A stretch of 55,196 nt of DNA from Methylomonas sp. 11b (GTDB lineage Bacteria > Pseudomonadota > Gammaproteobacteria > Methylococcales > Methylomonadaceae). A program made the position numbers and the translations under genes. The stretch lies in the NCBI RefSeq assembly GCF_000515215.1, contig NZ_KI911557.1, positions 2,172,505 to 2,227,700 of the forward strand, read 5' to 3'. Below are positions 1-8,080 of this stretch, piece after piece. A model generated the notes under the pieces. The model was not told the origin of the DNA and searched no databases. It was given only the letters and a program-made list of their open reading frames with translations. Position 1 is the stretch's first letter, and every line of letters starts with the position of its first letter.

Positions 1-485
1 GTGTTGATGGAAGGGACAATAGCGGTATCAGCTGTCTCCAGTCGGTTTTGCTCCATGCGCTGCATCTCCAGCAAGTGCTCCAAGCGACGCGTGAGGGCTT
101 GCAACTGGCGCAGATTCGCGGGTAGCGGCTTCCAGGCAACCAAGTCGGCTTGCAGGGCATAGCGGGCAATCAGCTTGGCGTCGGCCTTATCGGTTTTGGC
201 GCGGCTCAGCTCGCTTTTTCCGAAGGCATGAATTTGAGCGGGGTTCACCACGCTGACGAAGTAGCCACCGTCGGCGAGAAACTCTGCCAGGGGCAGGCCG
301 TAAGCGCCAGTGGCTTCCAGGCAAAGGCGCCGGTCGGTGTCGCCAAAACCGTCTAGCCAAGCGGCGAACGCGGCAAAGCCCTCGAGGTTGTTGGCGAACT
401 TGGCATGTTTATATTTGCCTTCGGCGAGCCGGGCTACGTCGAATTTGAGCTTGGCAATATCGATGCCGATGATAGTAGAAGTCAT
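1..485 (-). CDS. IS110-family transposase, N-terminal part (runs off the left edge)
   Basis: Reading the minus strand from the ATG at 485 gives an open frame of about 161 codons that leaves the window with no stop. The start (MTSTIIGIDIAKLKFDVA) is the hallmark of the DEDD/RuvC-like domain of IS110 transposases, with the first catalytic Asp in GIDIAK. The Glu of a CLEATGAYG-like stretch follows, then a segment with KTDKADAKLIARYA, also typical of the family. These enzymes recombine DNA through a RuvC-like domain and a C-terminal serine domain, guided by a bridge RNA from the element's non-coding end. The C-terminal domain lies outside the window, so whether the gene is intact cannot be judged. 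Family assignment is firm. Confidence 0.93.
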   Translation of the reverse strand, partial: MTSTIIGIDIAKLKFDVARLAEGKYKHAKFANNLEGFAAFAAWLDGFGDTDRRLCLEATGAYGLPLAEFLADGGYFVSVVNPAQIHAFGKSELSRAKTDKADAKLIARYALQADLVAWKPLPANLRQLQALTRRLEHLLEMQRMEQNRLETADTAIVPSIN

Positions 486-614
486 GAGCGCTATCTCTGG
501 GTAAAAATGACAAACTTAGACTGCTTGATCAGAATGGACACTCGCAAAGTTCAGCCTTATGAATACAGGGTCAAGGCGAACCAAGCCCTTAGAATACCGT
601 TCGAACTTTAAAGT

Positions 615-710
615 GAGTGCGGGCGATGGAGAGAACTATCTACAAGGCAGGCTTTCAAGCCTCAGGGTGGGCACGTCTTCCCCATCGCCCCCCGATGATC
701 AGTCGGGGAT
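615..710 (-). ncRNA. Candidate IS110 bridge RNA
   Basis: This non-coding stretch lies just upstream of the transposase, where IS110-group elements encode their bridge RNA. Read on the minus strand it can form a 5' stem-loop (arms 703-708 and 690-695, six pairs). Then follows a nine-pair stem (682-690 with 621-629) enclosing about 50 nt, inside which a six-pair hairpin sits (649-654 with 657-662). The 5' hairpin shares base 690 with the long stem, so one of the two would lose a pair. A 5' stem-loop followed by a larger looped stem is the layout known for bridge RNAs. The pairings are seen by eye; the exact ends and the target- and donor-binding loops are not assigned. Confidence 0.5.
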
Positions 711-858
711 TCTGCCGCTTTTTTCGGTCAGAATCGAGATATAAGGGTGGGCTCGGTTTTTGTGCCCACGCGGACTAACTCTTCTAGTCCATTCAAGGCT
801 TTGACACCGTACTTTTCGTCTTTTAGCATATCCAGTTTTACTTAGCCCCCAAGACCAA

Positions 859-1545
859 GTGCTCCTAAAAACTCTCGTTCCCGGCCAAATCTGGTATGCG
901 CAACAAGCCATTCAATTCGGTCCGTTAAATCTAAGCACCAGAGCCACTTTCGTCAAACTGCGGGACGGCTCGATTTGGGTGCATTCGCCGATCGAGCCGT
1001 CAGCCCAACTGGTGACTGAAATTGCCAAAATCGGCCCGGTGCGTTATGTGCTTGCACCGAACAAGAGCCACCACCTGTTTTTTACATCGTTCATCCTGGC
1101 TTTCCCGAATGCCCAAGGCTATATCGCGCCGGGGTTAGCGGAAAAACGGCCGGACCTCGGCGTTTACCCAGAGCTGTCACCATTGGAAAAGCCGGCATGG
1201 ACGACCGAGTTAATCCCCGTATTTGTGGAAGGCCTGCCCATCATCAACGAGACGGTTTGGTTTCACAGCGCAACGGGTACTTTGATTCTTACCGATCTGC
1301 TGTTTTGCTTCGGCGCTGAACACATCGGATTAGCGCGCGTGGTGGCGAGGCTGCTCGGCGTCTACGATCAACTGGCAATGTCGCGAACCATGAAACTGCT
1401 GGTTAAAGATAAAACCGCATTGGCGCGCTCGGTCGATGCGCTGCTGGCGCTGGATGTTGAGCGGATTGTGCTGGCTCACGACCAAATCATCGAAAACGAC
1501 GCTAAGCGCAAATTAAGCGCGGCGTTCAACTGGCTGAGAAAATAA
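859..1545 (+). CDS. DUF4336 domain protein (metallo-beta-lactamase-like fold)
   Basis: The protein has 228 residues with a GTG start. It matches the DUF4336 pattern: an N-terminal VPGQIWYAQQ segment, WVHSPIEPS, GPVRYVLAPNKSHHLFF near residues 70-85, a PGLAEKRPDL stretch, LILTDLLFCF and a C-terminal VLAHDQII. The family is related to the metallo-beta-lactamase fold but lacks a full HxHxDH site; its substrate is not known to me. The gene starts close to the presumed end of the IS110 element, so the insertion may have replaced its original promoter. Length fits a complete family member. No partner gene is obvious, since the next gene is separated by 129 bp. Confidence 0.75.
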   Translation: MLLKTLVPGQIWYAQQAIQFGPLNLSTRATFVKLRDGSIWVHSPIEPSAQLVTEIAKIGPVRYVLAPNKSHHLFFTSFILAFPNAQGYIAPGLAEKRPDLGVYPELSPLEKPAWTTELIPVFVEGLPIINETVWFHSATGTLILTDLLFCFGAEHIGLARVVARLLGVYDQLAMSRTMKLLVKDKTALARSVDALLALDVERIVLAHDQIIENDAKRKLSAAFNWLRK

Positions 1546-1674
1546 GGCGTCTTTTATCGTTCCTACGCTCCTCGAAGCAATCCGAACCGGCGTTCTGTTT
1601 CATGCAACCGTAAAACCTGACTAGCCATCATTCCTGTTAGAATCGCCGCACTACCCCATCAAGGAGCATCGCCC

Positions 1675-2331
1675 ATGAGCGACTTTTACAGCCCGCAACA
1701 CCGACAATTGCAAGAGCAACACGACACCGTCAAGCTGGCGGATCGCTTGGAACAAATCATCGTCGAACAGCAGGTAAGCGAGCAGCATCAGCCGTTTATC
1801 GAGAGCCGGGATTTTTTCTTTCTGACCACGATAGATCAGCGCGGCTATCCAACTTGCTCTTACAAGGGCGGTAATCCCGGACTGGTGAAGGTTGTTGGTC
1901 CGCAGGAACTGGCGTTTCCCAGTTACGACGGCAACGGCATGTTTTTGTCGATGGGCAATATCAACGGCAATCCGAAAATCGGCATGTTGTTCATCGACTT
2001 CGAAACACCGCATCGGATTCGAGTGCATGGCGACGCCCAAATTGAAACCAACGATCCGTTACTGGCGGAATATCCTGGCGCGGAGCTGATCGTAAGGGTG
2101 GCGATTAGCGAGATTTTTATCAATTGCCCGCGTTATATCCACAGGATGAGTCGCGTTTCCCGCTCAAAATACGTCCCGCAAGCCCATCAAGACACGCCGT
2201 TGCCGCAATGGAAGCGTATCGATGCGGTGCAGGATGTGTTGCCGGCTGGCGATAAGCAAGTTGCCGAGAGTCTGGGCGGGGTTATTACGCCGGAAGAGTA
2301 TGGGGCGATGGTGTTGAGCGGTGAAGCTTGA
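1675..2331 (+). CDS. PPOX-class (pyridoxamine 5'-phosphate oxidase-like) flavin-binding protein
   Basis: The protein has 218 residues from an ATG preceded by AAGGAG (1660s). It has the split-barrel FMN-binding fold signature: ESRDFFFLTTIDQRGYPTCSYKGG around residues 43-66, a YDGNGMFLSMGNINGNPKIGMLFIDF stretch at about 83-108, and a C-terminal segment with IFINCPRYIHR. The family includes pyridoxamine phosphate oxidases, F420-dependent reductases and haem-utilisation proteins, so the substrate cannot be assigned. It looks like a stand-alone flavoprotein rather than biosynthetic PdxH. It is flanked by a palindromic repeat downstream. Confidence 0.8.
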   Translation: MSDFYSPQHRQLQEQHDTVKLADRLEQIIVEQQVSEQHQPFIESRDFFFLTTIDQRGYPTCSYKGGNPGLVKVVGPQELAFPSYDGNGMFLSMGNINGNPKIGMLFIDFETPHRIRVHGDAQIETNDPLLAEYPGAELIVRVAISEIFINCPRYIHRMSRVSRSKYVPQAHQDTPLPQWKRIDAVQDVLPAGDKQVAESLGGVITPEEYGAMVLSGEA

Positions 2332-2340
2332 GCTCTAAAC

Positions 2341-2437
2341 CTCCCCCTTTGAAAAAGTACCCGCCGGGCATAAAGGGGATCGAGGGGGATTTATTCTAAA
2401 CAAATCTCCCCTAGCCCCTCTTTTGCAAAGAGGGGAA
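2341..2437. repeat. Palindromic intergenic repeat (REP/MITE-like)
   Basis: Two halves of related composition lie back to back. One (2341-2392) is rich in CCCCC and GGGGG runs facing each other. The other (2402-2437) holds the arms CCCCTCTTTTGC and GCAAAGAGGGG, which form a strong hairpin. Such CTCCCC...GGGGAG units are typical bacterial interspersed palindromes. It could also act as a terminator for the PPOX gene, although no T-run follows. Confidence 0.6.
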
Positions 2438-2481
2438 CGACAAACACAATCCGAAACACTCACTTGAAATTGGAGACCAAC

Positions 2482-3030
2482 ATGAGCGAAAGAATCATTA
2501 TGCGCACCGGCGAAGCCCTGGTAGCGGGCGGACCGGCAGGTACGGCAGCGGAACCGGAAATCATCATCGGCGAACTGGACGGGCCGGTCGGCACCGCGAT
2601 TGCCACTTTAACCGGCGATCAAGTTCAGGGCCACACTCGGGTATTCGCGATTTTAAATACCGATATTCAGGTGCGCCCGGTCACGCTGATGGTCAGCAAG
2701 GTGACTGTCAAGAACAGCCGTTACACCAATATTTTAATGGGCACCGTGCAAGCGGCGATTGCCAACGGCGTATTGGATGCCGTGCGCGCGGGTGATATTC
2801 CCAAGGAAAAAGCCAACGACTTGGGGATTATTTGCTCGGTCTGGCTGAATCCTTGCGTGATCAAAGACGACAATCTGGATCATCAAATTTTGTTCAACAT
2901 CCACCGCGAGGCCATGGCCAAAGCCATTCATAAGGCCATGACCAACACACCGGATATTGATTGGCTGCTGGAAAACCAGGAAAAAATCACCCACAAGTAT
3001 TTTCAGATGGGGTTGGACGGCAAGATTTAA
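2482..3030 (+). CDS. fae: Formaldehyde-activating enzyme (Fae) family homologue
   Basis: The protein has 182 residues from the ATG at 2482, chosen over an upstream TTG at 2464 because GGAG sits at 2472-2475. Fae condenses formaldehyde with tetrahydromethanopterin in C1 metabolism. Family features are clear: GEALVAGG near the N-terminus, EIIIGELDGPVGTAIA, QGHTRVFAILNTDIQVRP and the VTLMVSKVTVKNSRY stretch. However, where true Fae has a histidine just before the IDLIIG-type strand, this protein reads AAEPEIIIG, so the proposed catalytic histidine appears to be glutamate. The C-terminal half is also divergent. It is therefore probably one of the Fae paralogues of unproven function in methylotrophs rather than the main formaldehyde enzyme. 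It stands alone between repeats. Confidence 0.85.
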   Translation: MSERIIMRTGEALVAGGPAGTAAEPEIIIGELDGPVGTAIATLTGDQVQGHTRVFAILNTDIQVRPVTLMVSKVTVKNSRYTNILMGTVQAAIANGVLDAVRAGDIPKEKANDLGIICSVWLNPCVIKDDNLDHQILFNIHREAMAKAIHKAMTNTPDIDWLLENQEKITHKYFQMGLDGKI

Positions 3031-3044
3031 TTGTCTGGTCACTT

Positions 3045-3067
3045 GGGTTGCAAGCCTTTTGCAGCCC
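3045..3067 (+). terminator. Hairpin downstream of the Fae homologue
   Basis: Nine-pair arms (3045-3053 and 3059-3067, one G-U) with a 5-nt loop begin 15 nt after the stop codon. No clear T-run follows, so termination by this hairpin alone is uncertain. Confidence 0.4.
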
Positions 3068-3270
3068 AACACCAAGCCATCTTTCTCGCCCCTGCTGTCG
3101 TCTTAACCGCCATTCCCGCTTAACACCGCCCCTAGCATCCAGCAACACCTCGCCAAGCAAACTAATGGCGCATCACTATTTGTTTGACAAAATCCGCAAA
3201 TCCGCTTAAAAAGACCACATAGTTTCGATTCGAAATTATTTATGCATTTACTTTTGTGGGGGATACGATC

Positions 3271-3753
3271 ATGAAAAAAAGCATTTCGATACTGCTGATG
3301 GGCCTGCTAAGCACCGTTGCCGTTACCACGTTAGCCGCCGATCAGGCCGTGCCGTTTCCGGAGGGCTATCGTAATTGGCTGCACGCTAAAAGCATGTTGA
3401 TTCAACCTGGCCACGCCCTGGAGAATCCGTTTCAAGGCCTGCATCATGTCTATGCTAATAAACAAGCTGAGTCCGGCTTGAAGACCGGTAAGTACGCGGA
3501 CGGCTCGGTGCTGGTATTCGATTTAATGCAGTATCAAGAGAAGGATAAAACCATCCAGGAAGGCGAGCGCAAACTAGTGGGCGTGATGCTGAAAGACGCG
3601 AAAAAGTTTGCCGCAACCGGCGGCTGGGGGTTTGAAGGCTTTGCCGGCAATAGCAAAACCGAGCGGCTGGTGAAAGACAGCGGCACTTCGTGCTTTGCCT
3701 GCCATGCGTCCGAGCAAAAAACCGATTATGTGTTTTCCCAGTATCGGCCTTAG
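3271..3753 (+). CDS. Cytochrome P460 family protein
   Basis: The protein has 160 residues from the ATG at 3271, with a GTGGGGGAT Shine-Dalgarno region just upstream. A signal peptide (MKKS... to about TTLAA, residues 1-22) exports it to the periplasm. The mature protein has the P460 pattern of FPEGYRNW near its start, DGSVLVFDL, a VGVMLKDAKKFAATGGWGFEGF stretch and a C-terminal CFACH haem c site (Cys141, Cys144, His145) followed by YVFSQYRP. P460 proteins carry a c-type haem cross-linked to a lysine and oxidise hydroxylamine, which methanotrophs form when methane monooxygenase attacks ammonia. Detoxification of hydroxylamine or NO is thus a likely role, by family knowledge. Single-gene unit with a bidirectional terminator after it. 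Confidence 0.88.
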   Translation: MKKSISILLMGLLSTVAVTTLAADQAVPFPEGYRNWLHAKSMLIQPGHALENPFQGLHHVYANKQAESGLKTGKYADGSVLVFDLMQYQEKDKTIQEGERKLVGVMLKDAKKFAATGGWGFEGFAGNSKTERLVKDSGTSCFACHASEQKTDYVFSQYRP

Positions 3754-3772
3754 GCTCTGCGGCTGATCCTCA

Positions 3773-3799
3773 GGAGAGACGCAAACTACGCGTCTCTCC
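3773..3799. terminator. Bidirectional terminator between converging genes
   Basis: Ten perfect pairs (3773-3782 with 3790-3799) around a 7-nt loop, placed between the P460 gene (plus) and the S1 protein gene (minus, stop at 3807). No long T-run on either side. The core GAGACGC/GCGTCTC is shared with the hairpin after apt. Confidence 0.6.
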
Positions 3800-3806
3800 A
3801 TTTGCC

Positions 3807-4646
3807 TTAAGCTTGATCGACCAGGCGGATACCAGCTTCTTCTATCACGATCCGCCGTTGTTTGTACAAGCCGCCTATCGCTTGCTTGAAGACCTTTTTG
3901 CTGACGCCAAAGGTGTCGTAAATAATCTCCGGTGCACTTTTGTCGGTTAGCGCCACATAACCGCCGCGCTTAGCCAGTATCGCCAAAATCTTCTCTGACG
4001 TGGCATCGACTTTCTGGCCGTATTTTTCCTGGCTCAGGATCAAATCCAGCTTGTTGTCGGGGCGGACTTTTTTAATAAATCCGGTCAAAGTTTGGCCTTT
4101 TTGCAAGGGCTGAAAAGTCTCGCTTTTATACAACACGCCCCAGTATTGATTGTCCACCACCGCTTTAAAGCCCAAGTCAGTTTCGTCAGCGATGATAAGT
4201 TGCACCGCTTGGCCGTCCTTATAATAAAACGCTTGGTCTTGAATGAAATCATCCAGCATCATCGTCGCGGCGATGCGGTTGTTTTCGTCTAAAAACAGAC
4301 GCACCAGATAAGAACGCCCTTCGACGACTTTCCCCTTTTGTTCGCTAAACGGCAGCAACAAATCCTTAGGCAATCCCCATCCCAAAAACGCACCGGCATG
4401 GCTGAGCGATATACATTTTAACCAAGCCACCTGATCGACTTGGGCAAGCGGCGTTTGCAGGGTAGCGATGGTTTGATTCTTACCGTCAATGTAGACAAAG
4501 GCGTTTACGGTATCGCCGACCTTTAGATTATCCGGTGCATCTTGGTCTACCAACCCAATCTCGCCAAGCTCTCCACCATCCAGACCATACTGATTATCAC
4601 GCTGGCTGACGACGGTTAAAGTGTTGAATTTGCCTAGTTCGATCAT
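3807..4646 (-). CDS. cvfB: CvfB-family S1 RNA-binding protein
   Basis: The protein has 279 residues, the usual length for CvfB/YitL proteins. These hold tandem S1-like barrels and a C-terminal winged helix that bind RNA; in staphylococci CvfB affects virulence gene expression, while its role in gammaproteobacteria is unclear. Visible segments are N-terminal GKFNTLTVVSQRDNQYGLDGG, a first S1-like unit with VGDTVNAFVYID, the middle GAFLGWGLPKDLLLPFSEQ, a second unit with GQTLTGFIKKVRPDNKLDL, and a C-terminal winged-helix end with DTFGVSKKVFKQAIGGLYK followed by basic residues. Transcribed away from the divergent membrane protein gene, alone. Confidence 0.82.
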   Translation of the reverse strand: MIELGKFNTLTVVSQRDNQYGLDGGELGEIGLVDQDAPDNLKVGDTVNAFVYIDGKNQTIATLQTPLAQVDQVAWLKCISLSHAGAFLGWGLPKDLLLPFSEQKGKVVEGRSYLVRLFLDENNRIAATMMLDDFIQDQAFYYKDGQAVQLIIADETDLGFKAVVDNQYWGVLYKSETFQPLQKGQTLTGFIKKVRPDNKLDLILSQEKYGQKVDATSEKILAILAKRGGYVALTDKSAPEIIYDTFGVSKKVFKQAIGGLYKQRRIVIEEAGIRLVDQA

Positions 4647-4900
4647 GAAGATTCCGGAGTTTGATGGGCATGGGCGTCGGCACTTGCTGGCCGCACGCGG
4701 AGAAATGAAGGGCTATTATACAAACGAATCGGTAAAACGGCAGACCGCTTCTCCTTATACGGCCGGGCCTTGTACAACTTGCCAAAGGTCACGATACACA
4801 CGCAAAACGAAGTCAAAACCCCGTTATTCTGCCGCCCGTCTATAATGGACGGTTTTTTCGATTTGATAAATCCTGCTTTTATCGAATATACGTGCCGATT

Positions 4901-5413
4901 ATGAATCTACTCCTGAAGTACCTGTCCTCTTGCTGGTTTCTGAACAATCCCTCGGATTTAGTCCCGCCTACCTCGTTTATGTGGAAAAACGTGGCGTTCT
5001 ATCTGATTTCCGGCATCATCGTTGAAGGCTTGATCGCCGACCCGGCTGATGGCTCGTTGGAAGTTTTGGGCCGCACCACCATGGCTTTCGGCTCGGTGGC
5101 GATCTTATTGCTGATGGAAAAAAAATGGGGCTGCTTCAACCAGTTGTACACCTCGATATTCGTCTGCGAGAATTTCATCATGACATTGGCGGTCAGCGGG
5201 GAAGCACTCGACTACTGGCTGGTACTCAATCACCACCCCTACCGCGAGGAAATCGGCATCGGCATCGCGCTATTTTTGGTGATTTGGTATATCTCCATCG
5301 TCAGCTATATCTTTCGCGCTTTCTTCAGCTACCCAACCAGCGTCAGTGTGGTTTATGCCTTTAGTTATTTCGTGCTGACTTACGGCATACCGATGCTGTT
5401 GATGGACATCTAA
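4901..5413 (+). CDS. Hypothetical integral membrane protein
   Basis: The protein has about 170 residues from the ATG at 4901; an in-frame GTG at 4892 is the alternative. I see four to five hydrophobic segments: about residues 27-42, 60-75, 85-100, 122-140 and 150-166. A conserved-looking N-terminus ends with WFLNNPSDLVPPTSFMWKN. I recognise no motif or family. It converges on parE with a weak hairpin (5431-5450) between them. Function unknown. Confidence 0.7.
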   Translation: MNLLLKYLSSCWFLNNPSDLVPPTSFMWKNVAFYLISGIIVEGLIADPADGSLEVLGRTTMAFGSVAILLLMEKKWGCFNQLYTSIFVCENFIMTLAVSGEALDYWLVLNHHPYREEIGIGIALFLVIWYISIVSYIFRAFFSYPTSVSVVYAFSYFVLTYGIPMLLMDI

Positions 5414-5462
5414 AAACTAAGGATTACCAGCCGGAGCACGCTAACTCCGGCCGGCGTGTCGC

Positions 5463-7352
5463 TTATATTTGCGCTAAGTTACCCCGATCTTCCAGCCAAC
5501 TTTTCCGGTCCCCGGCGCGCTTCTTGGCCAGCAATAAATCCATCTGCTCGCGGGTGTCGTCGTTTTCTTCGATGGTCAACTGCACCAAGCGGCGGGTATC
5601 GGGATTCATCGTGGTTTCCCGCAATTGCGACGGATTCATCTCGCCCAAACCTTTAAAGCGCTGAATGTTGATCTTGCCGGTGAGTTTTTCCGCTTCGATC
5701 CGCGCCAACACGCCCAAGCGTTCCGATTCGTCTAGCGCGTAAAACACTTTCTTGCCCACGTCGATCCGATACAGCGGCGGCATCGCCACGAACACATGCC
5801 CGGCTCTCACCAAGGCATTGAAATGCTGGTAAAACAGCGCGCAAATCAAGGTGGCAATGTGATTGCCGTCGGAGTCCGCATCGGCCAGGATGCAGATCTT
5901 GCCGTAGCGCAGATTTTGCAAGTCGTTACTGTCCGGCTCTATGCCTAGAGCCACGGCGATGTCGTGCACTTCCTGCGAAGCCATGACTTCCCCGGAATCG
6001 ACTTCCCAGGTATTCAGAATTTTCCCTCTTAAGGGCATGATGGCCTGAAACTCACGGTCGCGCGCTTGCTTGGCCGAGCCGCCAGCCGAGTCGCCTTCGA
6101 CCAAAAACAATTCTGTTCTGCTGAGATCCTGACCGGAACAATCCGCCAGCTTACCGGGCAGGGCCGGGCCGCTGGTGATTTTTTTGCGGACGATTTTCTT
6201 GCCGGCTCTAAGGCGTTTCTGTGCACTAGCCAAGATGATTTCGGCGATCTTCTCGCCTTCCTGCGGATGCTGATTCAACCATAAGCTGAACGTATCCTTG
6301 GCAACGCCGGACACAAAGGTCACGCATTCGCGCGAACTGAGCCGTTCCTTGGTTTGGCCGGAAAACTGCGGGTCTTCCAGTTTTACCGATAATACGAAAT
6401 GGCAACTTTCCCAAACGTCTTCAGGGGCGATCTTCACACCGCGCGGCAAGAGGTTACGAAAATCCAGAAACTCGCGCATCGCCTCGGTCAAGCCGGCGCG
6501 CAAGCCATTGACGTGAGTACCGCCTTGGGCAGTCGGCACCAGATTCACATAACTTTCGGCGATGGTTTCCGGCAGGCTGTCGGGCGTCCAGACGATGCCC
6601 CACTCCACCGCTTCGTTGCTGGCAGCCATGTTGGCCATGAATGGCGGTTGCGGAAAGATTTCGGCGTCGCCGACCCGGTCCAGCAGATATTCCTGCAAGC
6701 CGTTCTGATAACACCACTCGAATTGCTCGTCGCTGAGTTCCGAATTAAGGGTGATTTTTAGCCCAGGGCACAATACCGCCTTGGCCCGCAGCACATGCTT
6801 AAGCTTGCTGACCGACACCCGATTGGAATCGAAATATTTACCGTCCGGCCAGAAATGCACGCTGGTGCCGGTGTTGTTTTTACCGACCGTGCCGCTCTGT
6901 TGCAAGTCGCTGACCTTGTCGCCGCCGGCGAACTCCATTTGATACACGCCAGCGCCGCGCTTGATTTCGACCAGTAACTTTTCCGATAAGGCATTGACCA
7001 CAGACACGCCGACACCGTGCAGACCGCCGGAAAATTGATAGTTTTTATTAGAGAATTTACCGCCGGCATGCAACTGCGTCAGGATCACTTCCACACCAGG
7101 GATGCCCTGCTCGGGATGAATATCCACCGGCATGCCCCTGCCGTTATCGTCCACCCGTACCGAACCGTCTTTATAAAGCACGACATTGATGGTATCGGCA
7201 TGCCCAGCCAGCGCCTCGTCGACGCTGTTGTCCACCACTTCTTGCACCAAGTGGTTAGGACGGGTGGTGTCGGTATACATGCCGGGGCGTTTGCGCACCG
7301 GGTCCAGGCCGCTCAGTACTTCTATGGCAGCCGCGTTATATTCTTGGGTCAT
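5463..7352 (-). CDS. parE: DNA topoisomerase IV subunit B
   Basis: The protein has 629 residues from the ATG at 7352; the frame stays open upstream to 7457, but MTQEYNAAAIEVLSGLDPVR is the normal ParE N-terminus and the length matches the Escherichia coli protein (about 630). It is the ATPase subunit that, with ParC, decatenates daughter chromosomes. Visible features are the GHKL ATP-binding motifs (VDNSVDEALAG, DNGRGMPVD, GGLHGVGVSVVNALS), the QTKERL segment, and the TOPRIM residues EGDSAGGSAKQARDREFQ and ADADSDGNHI. In the last motif an Asn stands where ParE usually has Leu, which is probably harmless. GyrB-type insertions are absent, supporting ParE over GyrB. parC is not in the window. 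Confidence 0.95.
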   Translation of the reverse strand: MTQEYNAAAIEVLSGLDPVRKRPGMYTDTTRPNHLVQEVVDNSVDEALAGHADTINVVLYKDGSVRVDDNGRGMPVDIHPEQGIPGVEVILTQLHAGGKFSNKNYQFSGGLHGVGVSVVNALSEKLLVEIKRGAGVYQMEFAGGDKVSDLQQSGTVGKNNTGTSVHFWPDGKYFDSNRVSVSKLKHVLRAKAVLCPGLKITLNSELSDEQFEWCYQNGLQEYLLDRVGDAEIFPQPPFMANMAASNEAVEWGIVWTPDSLPETIAESYVNLVPTAQGGTHVNGLRAGLTEAMREFLDFRNLLPRGVKIAPEDVWESCHFVLSVKLEDPQFSGQTKERLSSRECVTFVSGVAKDTFSLWLNQHPQEGEKIAEIILASAQKRLRAGKKIVRKKITSGPALPGKLADCSGQDLSRTELFLVEGDSAGGSAKQARDREFQAIMPLRGKILNTWEVDSGEVMASQEVHDIAVALGIEPDSNDLQNLRYGKICILADADSDGNHIATLICALFYQHFNALVRAGHVFVAMPPLYRIDVGKKVFYALDESERLGVLARIEAEKLTGKINIQRFKGLGEMNPSQLRETTMNPDTRRLVQLTIEENDDTREQMDLLLAKKRAGDRKSWLEDRGNLAQI

Positions 7353-7585
7353 GATGTCTCGTAATAGGTGATAACAGAGTGTCAGCTGACCATTATATGT
7401 CAGCAACGGGCGCCAAGGAGGCTCCGGAAAGCCGGTCCTTATCACCCGGCTCACCACACCTCAACTTCCGCAAGCTCCATCTGAAATTATCTATCCGCTG
7501 GAAAAGCCGGACCCACGGCGTTTTCCAGGGCACTGCTGCCGTTTTTGACAACAAACCACCTGTTTGACGGCAGCCCCGGTTTCGA

Positions 7586-8080
7586 TCAGCGCAGCCGTTG
7601 AACTTGGTCGGCGGCGAACACGATAGTTTCTTTGCCGGGCGTTGTTTCGTTGAAATCGATCGATGCCGGCCAAACGCCACCGAAGCTCCACTCCGCGATG
7701 GGCGTCATAGCCTGGTCGTAGGCGATCAGCGTCGCATCGACCCGCGACCGGCCCGACCTACCGTTGACAAACTGTTGTCGCCAAGTCCAAAAATCCATCG
7801 ATTTAGTCAAACCTTTGCTACAGGTAAGATTTTTAACCGACAAACGTCCGGGTATCTTACTCGGAATGAACTCCCCACGCGGGCTAACCCTCTGCTCCAC
7901 TTCGTTCTGCGAACCCATGCCTTTGCAATCGGTGAAATAGGTGGTGACACCGCCGGCGTTGAATTCGTAAAAAACCAATGGAGCGGGATTGTCTATGACA
8001 TTCTCAACGGCGCCGCCGCTAGCTGACGAGACCACGACTGCACCTAATAAAACGCTGATAAAACGGCTGGTTGTTTTCAT
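7586..8080 (-). CDS. Secreted phage-tail-tube-fold (gp19-like) protein
   Basis: The protein has 164 residues. Residues 1-23 form a signal peptide (MKTTSRFISVLLGAVVVSSASG). The rest resembles the tail-tube gp19 family of phages and contractile injection systems: NLTCSKGLTKSMDFWTWR near residue 85-100, GRSGRSRVDATLIAYDQ, PIAEWSFGGVWPASI and a C-terminal ETIVFAADQVQRL. In injection systems these proteins stack into the inner tube in the cytoplasm, so a Sec signal peptide is unusual. There are no sheath, baseplate or spike genes nearby, so it is a lone domain used for something else. Function not known; periplasmic or extracellular location is inferred. Confidence 0.7.
   Translation of the reverse strand: MKTTSRFISVLLGAVVVSSASGGAVENVIDNPAPLVFYEFNAGGVTTYFTDCKGMGSQNEVEQRVSPRGEFIPSKIPGRLSVKNLTCSKGLTKSMDFWTWRQQFVNGRSGRSRVDATLIAYDQAMTPIAEWSFGGVWPASIDFNETTPGKETIVFAADQVQRLR

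Larger units (their letters stand above)
1..760 (-). mobile_element. IS110-family insertion sequence, partial
   Basis: The element consists of the transposase (1-485, minus strand) plus the non-coding stretch upstream of it, on the right as written. IS110 elements usually lack long terminal inverted repeats, so the outer end cannot be fixed from one copy. The non-coding stretch is structured up to about 710, and the DUF4336 gene begins at 859, so the border lies somewhere in 710-858. The value 760 is an estimate. The other end is outside the window. Confidence 0.7.
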
